A stretch of DNA of 5,020 bases from an uncultured Ellagibacter sp. (GTDB lineage Bacteria > Actinomycetota > Coriobacteriia > Coriobacteriales > Eggerthellaceae): positions 1 through 5,020 of the forward strand of contig CAKTSW010000139.1 of NCBI GenBank assembly GCA_934613165.1. The letters are read 5' to 3'. The position numbers and the translations under genes are program-made. Below are positions 1 to 4,690 of this stretch, piece after piece (within the stretch, counting starts at the first letter, position 1; the number at the start of each line of letters is the position of its first letter). The notes beneath the pieces are model-generated. The model was not told where the DNA came from. It saw nothing but the letters and a program-made list of their open reading frames with translations, and did no database searches.

Positions 1-641
1 AGAAGGCCGCCGAACCCGAGCGTGGAATACAGGAAGGACACGATTTCGAACCGCGCGTCGCGCATCGGCGCCTCTTCCGCTTCCACCAGGCAGAACGTCG
101 CGAAGATGAGGATGCAGACGATAGCGATGAAGATCACGAAGAAGCTGCGCCAACCCCAGGTGTCGACGAGCGCGCCGCCGATAAGCGGGCCGATGTTCGG
201 CGCGAACCCCATGGCGATGCCGGCGATGCCCATGGCCGTGCCGTTCTGGCCGCGCGGGAAACGCATCATCGCAATGGATTGCAGCACGGGAAGCGTGATG
301 CCGGCGCCCACCGCCTGCAGCACGCGCCCGAACACGAGCACCTCGAACGTCGGCGCGAAGACGTCGACGACGCCGCCCGCAAGCAACAGCGCAAGCGCCA
401 GGAAGACCACGTTGCGAATCGAGAAGCGCTGCGACAAAAACGTCACCGCGGGGACGGTGATGCCGAGCGCGAGCATATAGATGGTCGTGAGCCACTGCCC
501 GATGCTCGCGTCAACGCCGAAATCGGCACGCACGCCTTCGAGCATGGAGTTCATCACCGTTTGCGTAAGCGACCCGAGCGCGCAGGCGAAAACGACGATC
601 GCGAACAGCGCGTAGGTGCGCCCTCTCTCCGAAAGAGCCAT
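1..641 (-). CDS. MFS multidrug:H+ antiporter, DHA2 (EmrB/QacA/LmrB-like) family, N-terminal part
   Basis: This is the first 213 codons of a membrane transporter; the frame is open to the left edge, so the C-terminal half is missing. Hydrophobic segments fall at about residues 10-30, 50-70, 78-95, 101-123, 134-158 and 164-186, with a seventh starting near 200. That is the layout of the first half of a 14-TM DHA2 protein. Family signatures seen: QWLTTIYMLALG in TM2; a degenerate motif A (LSQRFSIRNVV, 69-79) in the TM2-TM3 loop; RVLQAVGAG (106-114) with the conserved TM4 Arg; the antiporter motif C GIAMGFAPNIGPLIGGAL (141-158) in TM5; and GWRSFFVI entering TM6. DHA2 proteins export lipophilic cations and drugs in exchange for protons; the substrate here cannot be told. 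The ATG at 641 is preceded by AAGGGGG at good spacing. The gene lies downstream of the pth terminator and probably has its own promoter. Confidence 0.9.
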   Translation of the reverse strand, partial: MALSERGRTYALFAIVVFACALGSLTQTVMNSMLEGVRADFGVDASIGQWLTTIYMLALGITVPAVTFLSQRFSIRNVVFLALALLLAGGVVDVFAPTFEVLVFGRVLQAVGAGITLPVLQSIAMMRFPRGQNGTAMGIAGIAMGFAPNIGPLIGGALVDTWGWRSFFVIFIAIVCILIFATFCLVEAEEAPMRDARFEIVSFLYSTLGFGGL

Positions 642-642
642 G

Positions 643-676
643 GAAGCCCCCTTCTATTCGTGCTCCGGGGCGCTTC
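643..676 (-). promoter_or_regulatory. possible ribosome-binding-site-sequestering hairpin
   Basis: On the minus strand GAAGCGCCCC (676-667) can pair with GGGGGCTTC (651-643): five base pairs GAAGC/GCTTC plus four G-C pairs with one bulged G, around a 15-nt loop. The right arm contains most of the Shine-Dalgarno G-run. The pairing is read directly from the sequence; a regulatory role is inference, and short G-C helices are common by chance in GC-rich DNA. Confidence 0.3.
647..653 (-). promoter_or_regulatory. Shine-Dalgarno site of the MFS gene
   Basis: AAGGGGG on the minus strand lies 5 nt before the ATG at 641 and fixes that start. The same G-run can pair with an upstream CCCC-containing segment, so this ribosome binding site may be partly hidden in a hairpin (643-676). 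Confidence 0.7.
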
Positions 677-709
677 GCACCTTTTCCATCATGCCGAGCA
701 GGAGCGTTC

Positions 710-731
710 GCGTCGGAGCCCCGCCCGACGC
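710..731 (-). repeat. 7-bp perfect inverted repeat in the MFS leader
   Basis: GCGTCGG and CCGACGC (710-716 and 725-731) flank an 8-nt spacer, and a further G-U pair is possible. The repeat lies about 13 nt downstream of the candidate -10 element, so it would be at the very start of the transcript or at an operator position. It could be a 5' leader hairpin or a binding site for a local regulator; no regulator gene is visible in the window. Confidence 0.35.
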
Positions 732-743
732 CGCGATTGCCCT

Positions 744-749
744 ATTGTA
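744..749 (-). promoter_or_regulatory. candidate -10 element of the MFS gene
   Basis: TACAAT on the minus strand matches the sigma-A -10 consensus in five of six bases. It lies about 100 nt before the MFS start and just downstream of the pth terminator. No convincing -35 box is present: the hexamer at 17-nt spacing is CTGCGG. In such GC-rich surroundings an A/T-rich hexamer stands out, but the assignment rests on this alone. Confidence 0.4.
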
Positions 750-778
750 CCCCCAAGGACCCGCAACCGCAGGGCATG

Positions 779-806
779 AAAAAGCCCCAGGCGCGCTGCC
801 CGGGGC
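779..806 (-). terminator. intrinsic terminator of the prs-pth operon
   Basis: On the minus strand GCCCCGGGC and GCCTGGGGC (arms 806-798 and 792-784) form a 9-bp stem with one G-U pair and a 5-nt loop, followed at once by TTTTT (783-779). This is a textbook rho-independent terminator, about 100 nt after the pth stop codon and before the promoter candidate of the MFS gene. It separates the two transcription units. Confidence 0.88.
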
Positions 807-840
807 GAAAGAGCCGAATGAGCCAGCGGGCCTAGCCCCC

Positions 841-856
841 GGAAGCCGAAGCTTCC
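841..856 (-). repeat. hairpin with UUCG tetraloop in the pth 3' region
   Basis: GGAAGC-TTCG-GCTTCC on the minus strand forms a perfect 6-bp stem closed by the very stable C(UUCG)G tetraloop. No T-tract follows, so it is unlikely to terminate by itself. It may protect the 3' end of the mRNA. Confidence 0.5.
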
Positions 857-866
857 CCGCTCGTCC

Positions 867-885
867 CGCTCGGTAACGGCGAGCG
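867..885 (-). repeat. 6-bp inverted repeat after pth
   Basis: CGCTCG and CGAGCG flank a 7-nt loop, about 20 nt after the pth stop codon. It is the first of three successive hairpins in the trailer between pth and its terminator. No T-tract follows it. Confidence 0.4.
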
Positions 886-905
886 CCAAACCGGCACCCG
901 CCGCC

Positions 906-1472
906 TTAGTTGAACTTCTGCTGCGTCTTTTCCAGCCCGTTCTGCATGAGGAACAGCGCCGCCTCGCACGCGAGGTCGGTCGCCTGCGCGAAATCGTCGG
1001 CCGCGTCCTTCTTCGGAGTTGACAGCACGTAGTCCGCCACGGGCATGCGTCCCGGCGGGCGCCCGATGCCGCAGCGAACGCGGAACCAGTCGCGCGTGCC
1101 GAGCTTGTCGCAGATGGAGCGCAGGCCGTTGTGGCCGGCGTGCCCGCCCCCGAACTTCACGCGGATGGTGCCCGGGTCGATGTCGAGCTCGTCGTGGATG
1201 ACGATCAGGTGGTCGGGCGCCACGCCATAAGCGTTCATGAGCTGTTTCACCGGGCCACCCGACGTGTTCATATAGCTTTGCGGCTTGGCCAGCACGACGT
1301 CGATGTCGCGGTACGCGCCCTTGCCCGTGAGCGCGCCGCATTCGTTTTTCCAGTAGCGGACGCCGATTTCCTCGGCGATCTTGTCCACCGCGTCGAACCC
1401 GGCGTTGTGCCGCGTATGCTCGTATTCTTCCCCGGGATTGCCGAGACCTGCGATAAGAAACATAGCCGGCAT
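906..1472 (-). CDS. pth: peptidyl-tRNA hydrolase (Pth)
   Basis: Pth is the cytoplasmic enzyme that cleaves the ester bond of peptidyl-tRNAs that drop off the ribosome, recycling tRNA. The 188-residue length matches bacterial Pth (E. coli 194). Diagnostic motifs are intact: GLGNPG (9-14, with the Asn equivalent to E. coli Asn10), TRHNAGF (20-26, catalytic His22 = E. coli His20), QSYMNTSG (65-72, Asn69 = Asn68), HDELD (93-97, Asp94 = Asp93) and GGGHAGHNGLRSI (108-120, Asn115 = Asn114). The first ATG lies 3 nt after the prs stop codon, so the two genes are translationally close and probably co-transcribed. A second in-frame ATG at 1463 would give MFLIAGLGNPG, nearer the usual family N-terminus. 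The only SD-like AAGG, at the prs stop, is 1 nt from the first ATG and 10 nt from the second, so the start is unsettled by three codons. Confidence 0.97.
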   Translation of the reverse strand: MPAMFLIAGLGNPGEEYEHTRHNAGFDAVDKIAEEIGVRYWKNECGALTGKGAYRDIDVVLAKPQSYMNTSGGPVKQLMNAYGVAPDHLIVIHDELDIDPGTIRVKFGGGHAGHNGLRSICDKLGTRDWFRVRCGIGRPPGRMPVADYVLSTPKKDAADDFAQATDLACEAALFLMQNGLEKTQQKFN

Positions 1473-1475
1473 GCC

Positions 1476-2447
1476 TTATTCGAACAGCGAGGCGACCGAG
1501 CCGTTGTTGTACACGTTCTTGATGGTCTGCGCGAACAACGGGGCGAGCGTCAGCACCTTGATCTTGCCGGTCTGGCGATCGAGCGGCACGGGGACGGCGT
1601 CGGTCACGACGACTTCCTCGATGCAGCTATTGTCGATGCGGTCGTACGCCGGGCCGCTGAACAGGCCGTGCGTCGCGCACGCGTACACCTTCTTCGCGCC
1701 CTTCGCCTTGAGCGTGGAAGCGGCGGCCACAAGCGAGCCGGCAGTGTCGATCATGTCGTCGTTCAGGATGCAAACCTTGTCCTTCACGTCGCCGATGAGC
1801 GCAGTAATCTCGGCCTGGTTGTGCTTGGGGCGATCCTTGTGCATGATGGCGATGTCGCAGTCGAGCAGCGTCGAGAACTTCTTCGCCGCCTTCGCGCGCC
1901 CCACGTCGGGAGACACGACGACGAGCTGTTCGGGGTCGAGGCCCATGGACTTGTAGTAGTCGACGAAGATGGGCATCGCGGTCATGTGGTTCACCGGCTT
2001 GTCGAAGAAGCCCTGGATAGCGTCCTGGTGAAGGTCGATGGCGATGATGTTGTCGGCGCCGGCCGTGGTCAGGAGGTCGGCGACGAGCTTGGCCGTGATC
2101 GGCTCGCGCGGCGCGGCCTTGCGGTCCTGACGCGCGTAGCCGTAGTGCGTGATGACGGCGCTCACGCTGTGCGCGCTCGCGCGCTTGGCGGCGTCGATCA
2201 TGATGAGCAGCTCCATGAGGTTGTCGTTCACGTCGAAGCCGTTGGGGCTCGAGCACACCGACTGCACGATGAAGACGTCGGCGCCGCGGACGCTTTCGAG
2301 ATAGCGCGCGTAGATTTCGCCGTTGGCGAACTTCTCAAGCTTCACGTTTCCCAGGGAAATCCCCAGTTCACGCGCGATTTCGTCGGACAGTCTCGGGTTG
2401 GAAGATCCCGCGAACACAGCGATTCTCTTCAGCTTTTCGAATTCCAT
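1476..2447 (-). CDS. prs: ribose-phosphate pyrophosphokinase (PRPP synthetase, class I)
   Basis: Prs makes phosphoribosyl pyrophosphate from ribose 5-phosphate and ATP, the precursor of purines, pyrimidines, NAD, histidine and tryptophan. The 323-residue length fits class I bacterial enzymes (about 315). Motifs in order: FANGEI (40-45, ATP site), HYGYARQDRK (101-110), DLH (138-140) followed by QGFFDKPV, SPDVGRAKAAKKF (179-191), the catalytic flexible loop HKDRPKHN (203-210) with Lys204 and Arg206, and the ribose-5-phosphate/PRPP loop DDMIDTAGS (230-238). Two positions differ from the usual form: KDRP where KRRP is common, and DTAGS where DTAGT is common. The core residues remain and the enzyme should be active. 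AAAGGAG precedes the ATG at good spacing. A terminator pair and a promoter candidate lie upstream, and pth follows after 3 nt, so prs is probably the first gene of a prs-pth operon. Confidence 0.98.
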   Translation of the reverse strand: MEFEKLKRIAVFAGSSNPRLSDEIARELGISLGNVKLEKFANGEIYARYLESVRGADVFIVQSVCSSPNGFDVNDNLMELLIMIDAAKRASAHSVSAVITHYGYARQDRKAAPREPITAKLVADLLTTAGADNIIAIDLHQDAIQGFFDKPVNHMTAMPIFVDYYKSMGLDPEQLVVVSPDVGRAKAAKKFSTLLDCDIAIMHKDRPKHNQAEITALIGDVKDKVCILNDDMIDTAGSLVAAASTLKAKGAKKVYACATHGLFSGPAYDRIDNSCIEEVVVTDAVPVPLDRQTGKIKVLTLAPLFAQTIKNVYNNGSVASLFE

Positions 2448-2453
2448 GCGGCG

Positions 2454-2460
2454 CTCCTTT
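2454..2460 (-). promoter_or_regulatory. Shine-Dalgarno site of prs
   Basis: AAAGGAG on the minus strand lies 6 nt before the prs ATG. It is the strongest ribosome binding site in the window and supports the start at 2447, giving the N-terminus MEFEKLKRIAVFAGSS. Confidence 0.85.
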
Positions 2461-2483
2461 TGTGCCAGTGTCTCTTAAGCTTC

Positions 2484-2500
2484 CTGCCCGCATCGGGCAG
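2484..2500 (-). repeat. perfect inverted repeat in the prs leader
   Basis: CTGCCCG-ATG-CGGGCAG on the minus strand is a 7-bp perfect inverted repeat with a 3-nt centre; two further pairs (one G-U, one A-U) can extend it. It lies 13 nt downstream of the candidate -10 and about 36 nt before the prs start. No T-tract follows, so it is not an intrinsic terminator. It may be an mRNA-stabilising 5' hairpin or a regulator binding site. Confidence 0.4.
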
Positions 2501-2513
2501 AACCGATTTTCCC

Positions 2514-2519
2514 ATTGTA
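2514..2519 (-). promoter_or_regulatory. candidate -10 element of prs
   Basis: TACAAT on the minus strand matches the sigma-A -10 consensus in five of six bases and would give a leader of about 60 nt. It lies downstream of the terminators of the preceding gene, where a promoter for prs is expected. There is no good -35: CTGCGC sits at 16-nt spacing. The hexamer is identical to that proposed for the MFS gene. Confidence 0.45.
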
Positions 2520-2575
2520 GCCAAGCCCGCGGCGCGCGCAGCCGAAGTTCGCGGTATCTTCGCAGACGGGACGCG

Positions 2576-2594
2576 AAAAAGCGCGACCGCGCGC
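2576..2594 (-). terminator. possible second terminator after the oxidoreductase gene
   Basis: On the minus strand GCGCG-CGGT-CGCGC forms a 5-bp all-G/C stem with a 4-nt loop, followed immediately by TTTTT (2580-2576). The stem is short, but the T-tract is better than that of the larger hairpin just upstream, so the two may act together. Confidence 0.45.
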
Positions 2595-2604
2595 CGCCAA
2601 GGGC

Positions 2605-2643
2605 CCGAAACGAGAAACCCGCCCTAAGCCGCAGGCGGGCTTC
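2605..2643 (-). terminator. intrinsic terminator of the oxidoreductase gene
   Basis: On the minus strand GAAGCCCGCC (2643-2634) and GGCGGGTTTC (2623-2614) form a 10-bp stem with one G-U pair and a 10-nt loop, beginning about 24 nt after the stop codon. The T-rich tail is broken (TTTCTCGTTTC, partly inside the stem). It should isolate the oxidoreductase transcript from prs. Confidence 0.7.
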
Positions 2644-2667
2644 GCCGCGGCCCGGGCGGGCCTTCCC

Positions 2668-4617
2668 TTAGATGTCGAGTGCGGCGTGGTAGGCCTCGTA
2701 CACCGCCGCGGTGATGTTGGCGGGACGGACCGCATCGCCCACGATGCGCACGAACGGGGCCGCGTCGCGCAGGGCGTCGACGGCTGCCGTGCGGGAACGC
2801 TGGCCGATGGCGCACACCACCGTGTCGCCCGGGATAAGGCGCTCGGCCCCGTCGGCATCGGCCACGACGACGCCCTCCGCCGTCACGCGCACGCCGCGCG
2901 CGTTCAGGTTCACATCGACCCCGGCGTCTTCGATCTCGGCGAGAAGAATGGGGCGATGGCGAATGTTCGCGTCGATGGCAAGCCCGTCGCGCATTTCCAC
3001 GATATGGGCCGCAACACCGCGTCGCGCCTGGTTGAGCGCGCATTCGCTGCCGGTAAGCCCGCCGCCGAGCACCACGACCTCACGCCCCACCTTAGCACCC
3101 TCGAGGTACAAGTCGTCGATGGACAGCACGCGCGCGTCCTCGTCGCACGGAATGGGAAGAGGGGTGGGCTCGGACCCCACCGCGACGATGACCGCGTCGG
3201 GGCTCATTCGGTCGGAGTAGTCGGCGTCGACCTCGGTGTTCAGGCGGATGTCGACGCCCATGCGCTCGCACGTGCGCGCGTAGGTGCGCCCGAGCTCGTA
3301 CATCTCGCGCTTGAAGGGAAGCGCCGCCTCGGTGCGCAGGATGCCGCCGAGCTCGCCTTCCTTCTCGCAGAGGATGACGTCGTGCCCGCGCGCGGCCGCC
3401 GTGGTCGCGGCGACCATGCCGGCGATGCCGCCGCCGACGACGAGCACCTTGCGCGCATGCGCGGCCGGGGCGATTTCCATCCCCTCGAATTCGCGCCCGA
3501 TCAGCGGATTCACAGCGCAGCGACGCGTTTGGGTCGTGGCGCGTTCGGCCATGCACACGTAGCAACGCATGCATTTCACCACCTCGTCGCCGCGGTTCGA
3601 CATGACCTTGTTGGGAAGCTCGGGGTCGGCCAGAAGCCCGCGCGCCATCGCGACCGCGTCGGCCTTGCCGGACGCGACGATGTCTTCCATCTGGGCCGGG
3701 TCGGAAAGGCCGCCGAGCGTGACCACGGGGATGCTCACGTGCTTCTTTATCTCGGCCGCCAAATACACGTTGCATCCGTGGTCGCGGAACATCGAGGGGT
3801 GCGTGACGGAGAAGCCGAACTGGTAGGAACCTGCCGAAACATGCAGAAGGTCGACCATGTCCTCGAGCGCGCACGCGATACGCACGCCTTCGTCCACGTC
3901 GTAGCCGCCGTCGAAGAGCTCCGCGCCGCTCATACGCAGCTCGATGGGGAATCCGGGACCCACGGCCGCCCGCACGGACGCGAGCACCTCGCGCGCGAAG
4001 CGCACGCGGTTCTCGAGCGGGCCGCCGTATTCGTCTTCGCGTTTGTTGAAGTACGGGGAGAGGAACTGGTTGATGAGCCAGCCATGCCCCGCATGCACCA
4101 TGACCATCTGGAACCCGGCGCGCTTGGCGAGCGCCGCCGCCTCGCCGTACGCGGCGACGATGCTCTCGATCTGCTCGTGCGAAAACGCGCGGACGGGCAT
4201 GCCGTCGGGGCGCGTGCCGTCGGAGGGGCCCCACTGGCACAGCCCCGCCTTGCCCGATTTGTCGACCATGTAGGTGCCCGCGTACTGCCCCGAATGGGAA
4301 AGCTCGATGGAAGCCACCGCGCCATGGCGCTTGATCGCGTCGGCGACGTAGGTGAATGCGCCGAGCTGACCAGGGGTTTTAAGCGAAAGCCTGAGCATCT
4401 GCGAGCCGTCCGTCTCGGGGTGGACCACAAGCTCGCTCACCGTGACGACCGCAGCGCCCCCCTTCGCGCGCAGTTCGTAGAACCCCTGCGTGCGCGGCCC
4501 GGGCGTGCCTTCCGCCGTGATGTCGGTCGCCCCCATCGGAGCCGAGAACATGCGGTTGCGAAGCGTGAGGCGCCCCACTTTAAGCGGCGCGCACAAATGC
4601 GGATAATCCCGTTTCAT
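2668..4617 (-). CDS. Old Yellow Enzyme-type NADH:flavin oxidoreductase (FMN, 4Fe-4S, FAD; 2,4-dienoyl-CoA / 2-enoate reductase class)
   Basis: A predicted cytoplasmic 649-residue flavoenzyme with three parts. Residues 1 to about 340 form the FMN-binding TIM barrel, with HAGHGW (175-180), the family block QFLSPYFNKREDEYGG (184-199), VTLGG (299-303) and AMARGLLADPEL (323-334). Cys349, 352, 355 and 367 (C-x2-C-x2-C-x11-C) would hold a 4Fe-4S cluster. From about 389 an FAD/NAD(P) module follows, with dinucleotide motifs GGGIAG (395-400) and GGGLTG (518-523) and a terminal VGDAVRPANITAAVYEA. This is the architecture of FadH, clostridial 2-enoate reductase, trimethylamine dehydrogenase and the BaiCD/BaiH and daidzein-reductase proteins, which mostly reduce activated C=C bonds using NAD(P)H. 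The substrate cannot be named from sequence. The chosen ATG follows GAGGGGG and yields MKRDYPHLCAPLKVG, a normal N-terminus; the frame stays open 40 codons upstream, but that part is not family-like and runs through the glmU terminator. No signal peptide or membrane segment is seen. It lies between glmU and prs with a terminator on each side. Confidence 0.93.
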   Translation of the reverse strand: MKRDYPHLCAPLKVGRLTLRNRMFSAPMGATDITAEGTPGPRTQGFYELRAKGGAAVVTVSELVVHPETDGSQMLRLSLKTPGQLGAFTYVADAIKRHGAVASIELSHSGQYAGTYMVDKSGKAGLCQWGPSDGTRPDGMPVRAFSHEQIESIVAAYGEAAALAKRAGFQMVMVHAGHGWLINQFLSPYFNKREDEYGGPLENRVRFAREVLASVRAAVGPGFPIELRMSGAELFDGGYDVDEGVRIACALEDMVDLLHVSAGSYQFGFSVTHPSMFRDHGCNVYLAAEIKKHVSIPVVTLGGLSDPAQMEDIVASGKADAVAMARGLLADPELPNKVMSNRGDEVVKCMRCYVCMAERATTQTRRCAVNPLIGREFEGMEIAPAAHARKVLVVGGGIAGMVAATTAAARGHDVILCEKEGELGGILRTEAALPFKREMYELGRTYARTCERMGVDIRLNTEVDADYSDRMSPDAVIVAVGSEPTPLPIPCDEDARVLSIDDLYLEGAKVGREVVVLGGGLTGSECALNQARRGVAAHIVEMRDGLAIDANIRHRPILLAEIEDAGVDVNLNARGVRVTAEGVVVADADGAERLIPGDTVVCAIGQRSRTAAVDALRDAAPFVRIVGDAVRPANITAAVYEAYHAALDI

Positions 4618-4619
4618 TT

Positions 4620-4626
4620 CCCCCTC
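4620..4626 (-). promoter_or_regulatory. Shine-Dalgarno site of the oxidoreductase gene
   Basis: GAGGGGG on the minus strand precedes the ATG at 4617. Its GAGG core is 5 nt from the start codon. It supports this start over the in-frame ATG at 4737, which lies inside glmU. Confidence 0.7.
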
Positions 4627-4640
4627 ATTCCCCTGGAAAA

Positions 4641-4672
4641 CGGACAAGCAAGAAGCCGCCCCGAAGGGCGGC
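4641..4672 (-). terminator. hairpin terminator after glmU
   Basis: GCCGCCC-TTCG-GGGCGGC on the minus strand (4672-4655) is a perfect 7-bp G/C stem with a C(UUCG)G tetraloop, starting 18 nt after the glmU stop codon. It is followed by TTCTTGCTTGT, a T-rich but interrupted tail. Termination is likely but may be partial, which matters because only 37 nt separate the stem from the oxidoreductase start and no -10-like hexamer is visible there. Confidence 0.72.
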
Positions 4673-4690
4673 GACGTAACGAAAACGGCT

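Noticed and set aside
22..480. 152-codon open frame on the plus strand near the left edge
   Set aside because: The minus-strand frame here encodes a clear MFS protein with conserved TM motifs; the plus frame is Ala/Ser/Thr/Pro-rich noise.
832..1341. Minus-strand open frame of 169 codons overlapping pth and its trailer
   Set aside because: It is an out-of-frame reading of pth, Arg-rich and without motifs, running through the trailer hairpins.
1131..2627. 498-codon open frame on the plus strand, opposite prs and pth
   Set aside because: It is an antisense shadow spanning two well-identified genes and the prs promoter region. Its composition is the same HVD/R-rich type, with no domain signature.
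2649..2662. GGCCC-N4-GGGCC inverted repeat just after the oxidoreductase stop codon
   Set aside because: It has only five pairs and no T-tract, and lies next to a much better terminator hairpin. It is expected by chance at this GC content.
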